From: CAZFOB01 sp964520325
GTDB lineage: Bacteria; Actinomycetota; JAICYB01
Length of the DNA stretch: 64,000 nucleotides
Assembly: GCA_964520325.1 (NCBI GenBank)
Contig: CAZFOB010000015.1
Coordinates: 1-64,000, forward strand
Reading direction: 5' to 3'
Part shown: positions 50,053-58,040 of the stretch, in pieces
How positions within the stretch are numbered: the first letter of the stretch is position 1
Layout of the letters: each line of letters starts with the position of its first letter
The notes under the pieces: generated by a model
What the model was told of the DNA's origin: nothing
Database searches by the model: none
What the model saw: only the letters and a program-made list of their open reading frames with translations
Translations under genes and position numbers: made by a program

Positions 50053-50865
50053 ATGCCCTGGATCACGAGAGAAGGCCGCACGGTTGAAGAGGCGCAGGAC
50101 GCCGCGATCGCCGAAGCAGGAGCCGCCGCATCAGATCTCGATATCGAGATCGTCAACGAGGGCGCGAAGGGACTGTTTGGACTCGGTGGAGAGCCGGCTG
50201 TGGTCCGTGTACGCCGCAAGGACGAAGCGACCGACTACCGTTCCGCCTTCCAGTCCGATGTCACACCAGCCCGGGATGAAGGCACTTCGTACTCCCCACC
50301 AGTGCAAGTCGCGACCGACGACGTCTACACGCACACGGAAGCGTTCACCGAGGAAGGTGCCGAGGAGGATGGCGAAGAGGCGGGCGGAGAGAAGCGTCCG
50401 CTCTCCGAGCGCCATGAGGAAGCCGCGCAACTCGGCGTCGAGATCGTGCGCGGAATCCTCGAGCGCATGAAGCTCGAAGGTGAGATCAGCACGCGCATCG
50501 CCGGAGGCACTGTGTACATAGAGATCTCCGGTGAAGAGATGGGGATCCTGATCGGACGCACCGGTACGACGCTTGAGGCGCTGCAAGAGCTCGTCCGCGC
50601 GGCGATCCAGCGCCGGCTGAAGACTCGCCAGGCCGTCGTGGTCGATGTCGAGTCGTACTGGGAGCGTCGCCGGAAGCCGCAGCAGCGACGCGAAGGTGGC
50701 AACGAACGTCGCGGCGGCGGCGGGGCCGGTGGTGGGGGCCGCCGGCGCGGTGGACGTCGTGGTGGCAACGGTGGTGGGGGCCGCCGGCGCGGTAGTGACG
50801 ACCCGAACCGGGTTGAGGACGCAGCGCTGCCGGCAACTGCCGCAGAGCCCGACGGCAACCGGTAA
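50053..50865 (+). CDS. jag: Jag/KhpB-like RNA-binding protein with RGG-type tail
   Basis: This 270-aa protein has the Jag_N domain (TREGRTVEEAQDAAIAEAG..., KGLFGLGGEPAVVRVR), an acidic linker (EEGAEEDGEEAGGEK) and a KH domain with the GXXG loop in ISGEEMGILIGRTGTTLEAL and VVVDVESYWERRR. Normally an R3H domain follows. Here it is replaced by about 70 residues of Gly/Arg-rich sequence (GGNERRGGGGAGGGGRRRGG), partly built from a 24-bp DNA repeat (50728-50751 and 50770-50793). Jag/KhpB with KhpA binds many mRNAs and affects division and wall length. Last gene of the rpmH operon. Confidence 0.9.
   Translation: MPWITREGRTVEEAQDAAIAEAGAAASDLDIEIVNEGAKGLFGLGGEPAVVRVRRKDEATDYRSAFQSDVTPARDEGTSYSPPVQVATDDVYTHTEAFTEEGAEEDGEEAGGEKRPLSERHEEAAQLGVEIVRGILERMKLEGEISTRIAGGTVYIEISGEEMGILIGRTGTTLEALQELVRAAIQRRLKTRQAVVVDVESYWERRRKPQQRREGGNERRGGGGAGGGGRRRGGRRGGNGGGGRRRGSDDPNRVEDAALPATAAEPDGNR
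50728..50793 (+). repeat. 24-bp direct repeat in the jag tail
   Basis: GGTGGTGGGGGCCGCCGGCG plus CGGT occurs at 50728-50751 and again at 50770-50793, 42 bases apart. It encodes GGGGRRRGG-type residues and shows that the RGG-like tail grew by duplication. Confidence 0.85.
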
Positions 50866-50925
50866 GTCGTAGGACCCGATCGTTCGGCTTTCGCCGCGTG
50901 GCCGGGCACGCGAGCTCTCATGCCC

Positions 50926-50942
50926 CTACCCCGTTGGGGTAG
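50926..50942. terminator. Small hairpin between jag and the LAGLIDADG gene
   Basis: CTACCCC-GTT-GGGGTAG is a 7-bp perfect stem without a clear T-run on either side. It is the only obvious structure in the 187-bp gap 50866-51052 between convergent genes, where I see no coding sequence, and may act as a weak bidirectional terminator. Confidence 0.4.
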
Positions 50943-51052
50943 CCCGTCCGGGTAGATGGTTCCCAGGCAGTGACGTGACGACCTAGGCGTGTCGAACCCA
51001 CCTCGGCAGGGTGGCCACTTCCAAGACTTCGTCGGGCCTCGGAGGCGGAAAG

Positions 51053-51403
51053 TCATTCGGACCCTTCTCGATGGCGGAGTGCTACGGCGTACGACTCGCG
51101 CATGCGGTCGTAACGCTCGTACGCGTGTCCGTCTATCTCGGGTGTGAGGCGCTGTTCGAGGAAGGGGATCAGCCTTCGCAGCGCTGGTCCGCGGACCAGC
51201 CACTGGAAGTACGATCGACCCGAATGGTTATACGGGCCGTAGAGTCGCGATCCAGGGACCATCTCGCACAGGCGGTGAAAGAGCGCCTCATGGCGAGTGT
51301 GCATCCGCACCGTGATGGATGGTTGCCGGCCGTCGCCGCCGAAGCTCCCCTCTCCGACCAGGACGCCGATCAGCAGGCCCGCTTCGAATTCCGTCGTTGT
51401 AAG
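51053..51403 (-). pseudogene. Orphan LAGLIDADG-type protein with start out of frame by one base
   Basis: The minus-strand frame 51403-51053 encodes EFEAGLLIGVLVGEGSFGGD, a clear LAGLIDADG motif, followed by SITVRMHTRHEALF, RLYGPYNHSGRSYFQWLVRG and LEQRLTPEIDGHAYERYDRM, a half-size LAGLIDADG domain. There is no ATG, GTG or TTG in frame before the motif. A GTG (51405-51407) with GGGAGGGGG upstream stands exactly one base out of frame; removing one T from GTGACTTACAACG would give VTTTTEFEAG. So the gene is either freshly frameshifted, read from a non-standard codon, or affected by a sequencing error. It lies between jag and rsmG, normally adjacent genes. Confidence 0.7.
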
Positions 51404-51438
51404 TCACCCCCTCCCGTCTGCGGATGTTGTTACACCGT

Positions 51439-52470
51439 ATGGTAGCACGTGAAACATCGATTCCAGATGGTCTCCGTCAACTGGGGATCCCAGCATCTCC
51501 GGAGACTGTCTTCCGGATGACGCGACTCGCCCAAATACTGTCCGCAGAGGCTGTTGAGCTGGGATACCTCGGCCCATCGGAAGGCTCTCGCGTTGTCTCC
51601 AGGCATGTGCTTGAGTCCGCCGCGCTCCTACCGCATCTTCCGGCCGGCGATCCCGTTGTGGACGTCGGAAGCGGAGCCGGCTTGCCGGGCCTAGTTCTCG
51701 GTGCCCTGGGTAGAGAGGTCCTGCTCATCGATGCCCAGCGGCGGCGCTCGGATTTCCTCACGAGTGTCCTCAAGCGTCTGGGGATACAGGGGGCAGTGAG
51801 ACACACGCGCGCCGAGGACGCGGGTCGATCGGACCTTCGTGACCGAAGCCCCGTCGTCGTCGCCCGCGCGCTCGCAGCCCCGGCTGTTGCGCTCGAGCTC
51901 TGCCTGCCCTTGGTGGCCGTCGGAGGAGTGTTTGCTCTTCTCGCGACTCCCGAGAGTCTCGAAGACCCAGCTGTGCGTCCGGGTGGAATAGATGTTGAGG
52001 CGTCCAAGTCCGGACCCGAACGCATCGGTATGCAAGCAGCTGCCTCTGCTCTGGCGCCGCGCGATATCGGTTCTCGCCGTGCCGAAGCACCGGCGCAGCA
52101 AGACGAGACCCGAGCGGCTTCAGTTGGCGATGGCCCGGGCACGTCGATGACCTCACGAGACGTTGCTGAGGCCGATACTTCGGAGGGGGATGCGAAGGGG
52201 CTAGTTGCGCGACCCGGAGGGGACGTCCTCATGAGCCCAGGGGCCTCCGAGGAGGATGGCGACTGGCGGCCTTCAAACAACACCGATGTAGTTTCTGGAC
52301 TGCTGGGTGGCGGCGAGGCAGAGTGGGTCCGGCTCGCAGTTCCTGGCGCTTCGGCGCCGCGATGGGTCATGATTGTTCACAAGGTTCGCCCGACGCCTGA
52401 TCGATTTCCTCGGCGTCCCGGAGTGCCGAAACGGCGGCCGCAGCGCGGTGATGTTACAAATATCGATTAG
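51439..52470 (+). CDS. rsmG: RsmG, 16S rRNA G527 methyltransferase with a long insert
   Basis: This 343-aa protein starts at ATG 51439 (TTG or ATG at 51424 also possible). The SAM site PVVDVGSGAGLPGLVLGAL, LLIDAQRRRSDFL and VVVARALA are normal RsmG features, and the end has GGGEAEWVRLAVPGA and KVRPTPDRFPRRPGVPKRRP, the typical closing motif. Between residues 172 and 285 is an extra, disordered Ser/Ala/Asp/Gly-rich segment not seen in the family (usual length about 220-240). It may be an in-frame expansion. RsmG confers streptomycin sensitivity when active. Confidence 0.88.
   Translation: MVARETSIPDGLRQLGIPASPETVFRMTRLAQILSAEAVELGYLGPSEGSRVVSRHVLESAALLPHLPAGDPVVDVGSGAGLPGLVLGALGREVLLIDAQRRRSDFLTSVLKRLGIQGAVRHTRAEDAGRSDLRDRSPVVVARALAAPAVALELCLPLVAVGGVFALLATPESLEDPAVRPGGIDVEASKSGPERIGMQAAASALAPRDIGSRRAEAPAQQDETRAASVGDGPGTSMTSRDVAEADTSEGDAKGLVARPGGDVLMSPGASEEDGDWRPSNNTDVVSGLLGGGEAEWVRLAVPGASAPRWVMIVHKVRPTPDRFPRRPGVPKRRPQRGDVTNID
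51441..51456. promoter_or_regulatory. Degenerate parS-like site
   Basis: GGTAGCACGTGAAACA matches the parS consensus TGTTTCACGTGAAACA at 13 of 16 positions, with the right half perfect. It overlaps the first codons of rsmG, 1 kb from parA. Full consensus sites must exist elsewhere for ParB loading; I found none better in this window. Confidence 0.4.
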
Positions 52471-52492
52471 AGTGGGTGGTGGGGGAAATGAT

Positions 52493-53404
52493 ATGCGTGT
52501 CGCGGTAGCGAATCAGAAGGGCGGCGTGGGCAAGACGACGACCGCCGTGAATCTCGCCGCGGCTTTGGCCGCCCTCGGCAGAAGCGTTCTTTTGGTCGAC
52601 CTGGACCCGCAGGCGAACGCCACAACAGGTGTTGGAGTCGACCACAGGCAACTCGACGGCACGATCTACGATTGCCTGGTAGGCGGGGAAAACCCACGCT
52701 CGGTGATACAGGCCACGGATTACGACAACCTCTCGTTGCTTCCGTCCACGATCGACCTCGCCGGCGCCGAGCTCGAGCTCGTCTCGGCGATCGCGCGTGA
52801 AACCAAGCTTCGTAGCATCTTGCAGGGTCTGACGGACTACGAGGTGATCCTCATCGACTGTCCGCCGAGTCTTGGGTTGCTCACCGTGAACGCGATGACT
52901 GCCGCTGAGAGCGTTCTCATCCCCATCCAATGCGAGTACTACGCCCTGGAGGGGCTCAGTCAGCTCATGCGGAACATCGAGCTCGTGCGTGCTGGGCTCA
53001 ACCCAACGCTGGAGATCGGCGGGATCGTGCTGACGATGTACGACGCGCGCACGAAGCTGTCGGAGGAGGTTGCAAATGAGGTGCGCAGTCATTTCGGTGA
53101 CAAGGTCTTTTCCACGATCATCCCTCGTAGTGTCCGTCTGTCCGAAGCTCCGTCGTACGGTCAGCCCGCGATCGTCTACGACTCGACGTCGCGCGGCTCG
53201 AGGGCGTACGTGTGGCTCGCCGAAGAGTTCGACCATCGCTTTTTCGGGCTCCCGGCGACATCGGCTCATGAATCCCAACAGCCATCCGAACCGCCAGTGC
53301 CGCAGGAGAGCCATCCTGCGGCCACGGTGAGTGGACAAACAGACGCGCAACGTGCGTCTGAGGTGCCGATAAGCAGTAAGGGGGAGGGTAGTCATGACGC
53401 GTAG
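52493..53404 (+). CDS. parA: ParA, chromosome-partitioning ATPase
   Basis: This 303-aa protein starts at ATG 52493. The deviant Walker A is in VAVANQKGGVGKTTTAVNLA, with LLVDLDPQANATTG, VILIDCPPSLGLLTVNAM and PIQCEYYALEGLSQL following. This is the chromosomal ParA/Soj type without the HTH. ParA moves ParB-bound origins on the nucleoid. The C-terminal tail (about 40 residues) is Pro/Ser/Gln-rich. It overlaps parB by 11 bases (53394-53404). Confidence 0.96.
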   Translation: MRVAVANQKGGVGKTTTAVNLAAALAALGRSVLLVDLDPQANATTGVGVDHRQLDGTIYDCLVGGENPRSVIQATDYDNLSLLPSTIDLAGAELELVSAIARETKLRSILQGLTDYEVILIDCPPSLGLLTVNAMTAAESVLIPIQCEYYALEGLSQLMRNIELVRAGLNPTLEIGGIVLTMYDARTKLSEEVANEVRSHFGDKVFSTIIPRSVRLSEAPSYGQPAIVYDSTSRGSRAYVWLAEEFDHRFFGLPATSAHESQQPSEPPVPQESHPAATVSGQTDAQRASEVPISSKGEGSHDA

Positions 53405-54275
53405 ATCGGGCCTCGGTCGTGGCCTCGGCGCTCTGTTGCCGGGAGCAGAGACGGCTGTTCCCCCGCCGGCCGCGGGCGTTGGATCGGCTCCGGTGGAACA
53501 GGGCGGACTCGCGGAGATCGACGTCAACGAGATCCATCCCAACCCGCGTCAGCCGCGGTCGTCCTTCCGCCAGGAGGAGCTCGATGAGCTTGCTGCGTCG
53601 ATCCGCGAGCACGGCGTGCTGCAGCCCGTCCTCGTGCGTCCACGCGCGCAAGGGGGCTACGAGCTGCTCGGTGGAGAACGGCGTCTCCGCGCATCCAAGC
53701 TCGCCGGCGCCGCACGAGTGCCGGCAATCATCCGCGAAGTGGACGATCGCCAGGCCCTTGAGCAGGCCGTGGTCGAGAACGTGCAGCGCGCCGACCTCGA
53801 TCCGCTCGAAGAAGCGAGTGCGTATCGCAACCTGATCGATCTCTTCGAGCTCACTCAGGAAGACACGGCCCGGCGCGTGGGGAAGAGTCGCGTGCACGTG
53901 ACGAACATGCTTCGTTTGCTCGATCTTCCCGACGAGATCAAGGCGTTCGTCACCGATGGACGCCTGCAGGCCGGACACGCACGCGCGCTGCTGGCCATCC
54001 GAGACGGGGAGAAGCAGATCGCGGTTGCCCGCCGCGCGGTGGAGAAGGGGCTGACCGTCCGCCAGATCGAAGAGATGGCACGAACGGATGCGACGACCTC
54101 GCCCAAGGTCGAACCCGAGCGCAAGCGCAGGTATCCCGATCTCGAAGAGTCACTCGCCGACCACTTGGGAACCGAGGTGCGCATCGAAGCAGGACGCGGA
54201 CGCGGACGCGTGGTGGTGTCTTTCGGCAGCCGCGACGACTTGCATCGGATCATCGAGTTGTTGCTGAACTACTAA
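53394..54275 (+). CDS. parB: ParB, chromosome-partitioning CTPase
   Basis: This 293-aa protein starts at ATG 53394. MTRRSGLGRGLGALLPG is the ParA-stimulating N-terminus. The CTP/arginine patch lies in YELLGGERRLRASKLAG, the helix-turn-helix in LTQEDTARRVGKSRVHVTNM and LPDEIKAFVTDGRLQAGHAR. The C-terminal dimer domain ends IIELLLNY. ParB loads at parS and spreads by CTP-dependent clamping. The gene is convergent with the Ddl-like gene, seven bases apart. Confidence 0.96.
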   Translation: MTRRSGLGRGLGALLPGAETAVPPPAAGVGSAPVEQGGLAEIDVNEIHPNPRQPRSSFRQEELDELAASIREHGVLQPVLVRPRAQGGYELLGGERRLRASKLAGAARVPAIIREVDDRQALEQAVVENVQRADLDPLEEASAYRNLIDLFELTQEDTARRVGKSRVHVTNMLRLLDLPDEIKAFVTDGRLQAGHARALLAIRDGEKQIAVARRAVEKGLTVRQIEEMARTDATTSPKVEPERKRRYPDLEESLADHLGTEVRIEAGRGRGRVVVSFGSRDDLHRIIELLLNY

Positions 54276-54281
54276 CGTCGC

Positions 54282-55214
54282 CTACGCGCGAGCGCCGGGC
54301 GAGCGCGCGAGCGCCCCGTTGGTGATGCTTGCGATGAAATCGTCGAATCGCAGATCGGCGTGTGAGGCGGCGAGAGGAACGATCGACGACTCGGTAAGCC
54401 CCGGGCACGTCTTCACATCGAGCACCATCGGTCCTTGTTCGGTGATGCGCATGTCAACACGCCCGAAGTCGCGCACGCCGAGTTGCTGCGCGACGGCAAC
54501 CGCGACGGCGCGCGCGTCGTCGTCCGCCGCATCCGTGGGGCAGACGAGTTCGACCGCACCCGGGCTCACGCGCGTCTCGAAATCGAAAACGCCGGTCGCC
54601 GTGATGATCTCCACACCGGGCAGGGGATCGAGGTGCGTACCGAGAAGCGGGATCGCCACCTCGGCCCCTGCGACGTACCGCTCGAGCAGCACACGCTCGC
54701 CGTAGTCGAATGCAGCCATCGCCGCCGCCGTGAGATCGGAAGCGTCTTCGACGACGGCGAGTCCAAGGGCGCTTCCTTGCGCGGCAGGCTTCACGACGAG
54801 CGGGAAACCGAGACGCGCTGCTCCGCGCCGCAGTGCCGCACCGGCGCCCATGTGCCGCACCGCTTCTGACGAGAGAACGAACCAGTCGGGTGTCGGATGA
54901 CCGGCGCGACGCAGCAGCCCTTTCGCGAGCCCTTTGTCGAAACTCAAACGGCAGGTCAGTGGTGAAGAACCGGTGTAGGCAACTCCAAGTGCTTCGCAGA
55001 GCTGCTGGATCGTTCCGTCCTCGCCGTCGCGTCCGTGCAGTGCGATGAACGCGAGGTCGCCTCCTTCGAGCGTTTTCGCGAGGTCGTCGCTGACGTCGAT
55101 CTCCGTCGTGTCGTGTCCGAGGTGCACCAGTGCGGAGGCGACGTGATGTCCCGACCGCAGAGAGATCTCGCGCTCCAGCGAGCGCCCTCCCCGGACGACG
55201 ACGACGCGAGCCAT
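54282..55214 (-). CDS. D-alanine-D-alanine ligase-like ATP-grasp enzyme
   Basis: This 310-aa protein is shaped like Ddl: VVVVRGGRSLEREISLRSGH (N-terminal signature), FIALHGRDGEDGTIQQLCEA, LGFPLVVKPAAQGSALG, GAEVAIPLLG and FGRVDMRITEQG. The Mg-ligand motif, LLEVNTxPG in most Ddl, is here VLDVKTCPGLTESSIVPLAA: Glu becomes Asp and Asn becomes Lys. Other metal-site residues (D of RVDMR) remain. The enzyme might still act as a ligase with altered metal use, or have a different substrate such as another D-amino-acid pair. It overlaps the aminotransferase start by one base, so they form an operon. Confidence 0.8.
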   Translation of the reverse strand: MARVVVVRGGRSLEREISLRSGHHVASALVHLGHDTTEIDVSDDLAKTLEGGDLAFIALHGRDGEDGTIQQLCEALGVAYTGSSPLTCRLSFDKGLAKGLLRRAGHPTPDWFVLSSEAVRHMGAGAALRRGAARLGFPLVVKPAAQGSALGLAVVEDASDLTAAAMAAFDYGERVLLERYVAGAEVAIPLLGTHLDPLPGVEIITATGVFDFETRVSPGAVELVCPTDAADDDARAVAVAVAQQLGVRDFGRVDMRITEQGPMVLDVKTCPGLTESSIVPLAASHADLRFDDFIASITNGALARSPGARA

Positions 55215-56449
55215 CAGCTTTCGAGCCTCCGAGCGAGATCGAGCTGATCCGTAACGACCGACCCGAGTCTGCGCATACCCTCATCGATCTGCTCGAGCGA
55301 CGGGTAGGAGAAGTTGAGCCGCATCGCCGAGCGGCCGTCCCGTTTGATCGGATAGAAGGCTGTGCCCGGGACGTACGCGACACCAGCCTCGAGTGAACGC
55401 GCGAGCATCGCTTTCGTGTCGATCGGCTCGGGCAGAGTGACCCAGCAGAAGAGTCCGCCTTCTGGTGTCGACGTTGTTGCTTCCGCCGGGAAATGTTGCT
55501 CGAGGGCATCGAGCATCGTGTCGCGGCGTTCCTTGTAGATCTTTCGTGTGAGCTCGAGATCTGCTTCGACATGACCAGAGCCCAAGTATTCGGCAGCCAC
55601 GAGCTGGGTGAACGGTGACGAACACAGATCGGCCGCGCCCTTTGCGAGCTCGAGGCGCTCACGGATGGGTTCTGGTGCGAGGATCCAGCCGGTGCGCATC
55701 CCAGGCGAGATGACCTTCGAAAGTGTGCCCAGGTAGATGATCCCCTCGTCCGTGAGAGAACGCAGCGGCGCCACCGCTTCGCCCTCGAAACGGATCTGCG
55801 CATAGGGGTTGTCTTCGACGATCAGAAGGTCGTTCCTGTGGCAGATGTCGATGATCTGCCCACGACGAGCTGTTGTGAGCGTGATCCCGCTCGGGTTCTG
55901 AAACGTCGGGATGAGGTACAGGAACTTGGCGCGCCGGCCTTCTCGCGCGACGGAGCTGATCAGCTCCTCCAGTGCATCAGGGATCATGCCGTCGTTGTCG
56001 GTCGCGACGGTTCGCATCTCGGCTTGCAAGGAGCTGAACGCGTCGAGAGCTCCGACGTATGTCGGAGCCTCGGTGAGGATCAGATCGCCGGGGTCGCAGA
56101 AGATCTTCGCCATGAACTCGAGACCCTGTTGCGCGCCGTTGGTGACGAGCACCTGATGCGGCTGGGCATCGATGCCTTCCGTTGTCATCAGATCGGCGAG
56201 GCGTTCGCGAAGCAGCACGTTCCCGTCGGCGCCACCGTAGCCGAGAGCCCCCCTCGCGTCGCGCGCGAGTACGGCGTCAACGCACTCGGGTATCCGGTGC
56301 GCCACGATGCTCGTGTCGGTATTGCCTCCCGCGAGCGAGATGATCTCGGGACGCTCGAGCACGGCGAACAAAGCGCGGATCTCCGATCCGGTCATACCGG
56401 CGGCACGGAGCGCGTAGCGGTCGCGGTAGGCATCGTTCGGGTTCGCCAT
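55214..56449 (-). CDS. PLP-dependent aminotransferase (class I, MocR/LysN-like)
   Basis: This 411-aa fold-type I aminotransferase shows SLAGGNTDTSIVAHRIPE, LGYGGADGNVLLRERLADLM, VTNGAQQGLEFMAKIFCDPG, YLIPTFQNPSGITL and the PLP lysine in IIYLGTLSKVISPGMRTGWI. It resembles 2-aminoadipate/aromatic aminotransferases (LysN/ARO8 group) without an N-terminal HTH. Context with a Ddl-like ligase and, upstream, CwlM suggests a role in D-amino-acid or precursor metabolism, but this is inference. Confidence 0.88.
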   Translation of the reverse strand: MANPNDAYRDRYALRAAGMTGSEIRALFAVLERPEIISLAGGNTDTSIVAHRIPECVDAVLARDARGALGYGGADGNVLLRERLADLMTTEGIDAQPHQVLVTNGAQQGLEFMAKIFCDPGDLILTEAPTYVGALDAFSSLQAEMRTVATDNDGMIPDALEELISSVAREGRRAKFLYLIPTFQNPSGITLTTARRGQIIDICHRNDLLIVEDNPYAQIRFEGEAVAPLRSLTDEGIIYLGTLSKVISPGMRTGWILAPEPIRERLELAKGAADLCSSPFTQLVAAEYLGSGHVEADLELTRKIYKERRDTMLDALEQHFPAEATTSTPEGGLFCWVTLPEPIDTKAMLARSLEAGVAYVPGTAFYPIKRDGRSAMRLNFSYPSLEQIDEGMRRLGSVVTDQLDLARRLES

Positions 56450-56494
56450 CGTGTTCCTATTGTGCGGATTGGGCGCTGGGCGCGTGAACGGCGG

Positions 56495-57553
56495 CTACTT
56501 CGCGGTGGCGAAGTACGTCTCGACACCCGAAGCGACGGCTTCGCCGAGACCGATGAGGTACTGGTCCTCAGCCAACAGTGGTTCTTCGCCCGGCCCGGCG
56601 AGGTCGACGACGACTGATGGCATGCGTGTTTGGCGCAGGAAGGGCAGGTTGCGTCCGAGGACCTGGACGCCGCCGAGCCGCGGACGCAGGGCCTCACCGA
56701 TGGCCTCGGCCAGCTCGCGTCCATGTGTGGATTGCGTACGTTCGACGGAGAAGAACGCAACGGTCGGACCGGGGTCCGAGCGGCAGGCGAGGTGGAAGGA
56801 CACTGCCACCTCGGCGGCCAGACCGTTGGCGATCTCGCAACGGCGATCCACCGCCGGCCCCTGCTGAAGGGCCCGTGAGAACATCGGAGTCGCGCCTTGG
56901 AGCTTGAGTCCGGTGGCCGCCGACTCCGCGACGCGGTACGTGATGTACGCCTCGGGGATCCCGATCGGTGTCATGGCCCCGGTGTCGAGACCTCCGTGAC
57001 CAGGATCGAGGAAGACCGCTCGTCCGATCGGTGTGGATGCCTCGCGCGCGAGGCGTTCGCGCAGCTCGGCTTTCGAACCCGGACCGATGCGACGTCTGAG
57101 ACGGTCGAGAGCGTCGAAGGTTTCGTGCCCGGCGATGCCGTCCGGCGGGAAAAGACCCACGTTGCGCTGGAACTCGCCGATCGCGTGCTGTGTCTCGATG
57201 CCGAGGATCCCATCTTCTTTGCCTGCGTCGAACCCGAGCGCGTTCAGCCGGCGCTGCAGGTCGCGAACGTCGTCACCCCGCATCGGCGAACGCGGGCGGA
57301 AGTACAGAGTGCGCCCGCCCGTCGTCCAACCCGCTTCGACGAGCTCGCGCCATGTGTGCTCGGCGATGATGCCGTCGGGCGTTAGGCCCCGGCGGATCTG
57401 GAAGACCTTGACCGCCGACTCGGTGTGCTCTCCGAACACTCCGCGCTCGTCCTCGGAGATCGGGTAGCCGAGAGCGACCAGACGCGCTTGCACGTCCAGC
57501 ACTTCGCTTCCGGAACCACCGATCCGCAACGACGGCGGGGGTGTGACTGCCAT
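56495..57553 (-). CDS. cwlM: CwlM-like amidase-fold regulator with two PG-binding domains
   Basis: This 352-aa protein has two peptidoglycan-binding 1 domains (GSEVLDVQARLVALGYP and GDDVRDLQRRLNALGFD) followed by an amidase_3 fold: VFLDPGHGGLDTGAM, IPEAYITYRVAES, VAVSFHLACRSDP and PSVVVDLAGPGEE. The last catalytic Glu position appears as Asp, which may lower amidase activity. There is no signal peptide, matching mycobacterial CwlM, a cytoplasmic PknB substrate that controls MurA and MurJ. The order parB-...-cwlM-trxA-trxB is as in M. tuberculosis. Confidence 0.92.
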   Translation of the reverse strand: MAVTPPPSLRIGGSGSEVLDVQARLVALGYPISEDERGVFGEHTESAVKVFQIRRGLTPDGIIAEHTWRELVEAGWTTGGRTLYFRPRSPMRGDDVRDLQRRLNALGFDAGKEDGILGIETQHAIGEFQRNVGLFPPDGIAGHETFDALDRLRRRIGPGSKAELRERLAREASTPIGRAVFLDPGHGGLDTGAMTPIGIPEAYITYRVAESAATGLKLQGATPMFSRALQQGPAVDRRCEIANGLAAEVAVSFHLACRSDPGPTVAFFSVERTQSTHGRELAEAIGEALRPRLGGVQVLGRNLPFLRQTRMPSVVVDLAGPGEEPLLAEDQYLIGLGEAVASGVETYFATAK

Positions 57554-57610
57554 ATGTCCTTCCTATACGCCCTGGGCCTGTGGAGGCGCTCTGCGCCATC
57601 CGTCCCGACG

Positions 57611-57946
57611 CTAGGCGCCGGGTTGCCCGAGGTGCGGCTCGATCTCCTTGAGGAGCTGTTCCTTGGCGCGCGCGCCGACGATGCGCGCGCGCTCTTCACC
57701 TTTCACGAACAGGATGAGTGTGGGGATGCTCATGATGCCCAGGCGCTGGACGACGTCCGGGTGCTCGTCGGCATTGAGCTTGACGACGCGAAGCCGCGAC
57801 CCAAGGTCGCTTGCGATATCGACGAGGATCGGCGCGATCGCCCGGCACGGTGCGCACCATTCGGCCCAGAAGTCGACAAGGGTCGGTGTATCACCCGCGA
57901 TCGACGGCTCAAACGTGTCGGCTGTGAGCTGTGCGAGATCAGTCAT
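57611..57946 (-). CDS. trxA: Thioredoxin
   Basis: This 111-aa thioredoxin fold has active site WCAPC within VDFWAEWCAPCRAIAPIL; the usual sequence is WCGPC, so Gly is replaced by Ala, which can shift redox potential. The cis-Pro loop is SIPTLILFV. It is presumably reduced by the thioredoxin reductase at 59880-60809, though here the two genes are separated by a SprT-like gene and a CoA-transferase. It is divergent from the SprT-like gene. Confidence 0.93.
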   Translation of the reverse strand: MTDLAQLTADTFEPSIAGDTPTLVDFWAEWCAPCRAIAPILVDIASDLGSRLRVVKLNADEHPDVVQRLGIMSIPTLILFVKGEERARIVGARAKEQLLKEIEPHLGQPGA

Positions 57947-58040
57947 CGATGCCTCCTAGGAAACGTCGGCCGGCCGGGAAACACTCTCCGAAGCCTCAGT
58001 CTACCGGCGGGGTGTCACTTGCGGACGTCAGCCTGGCTCG

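Noticed and set aside
50960..51010. tRNA-like fragment (GGTGGGTTCGACACG on the minus strand)
   Set aside because: Only a T-loop-like stretch is present; no acceptor or anticodon stem can be formed around it.
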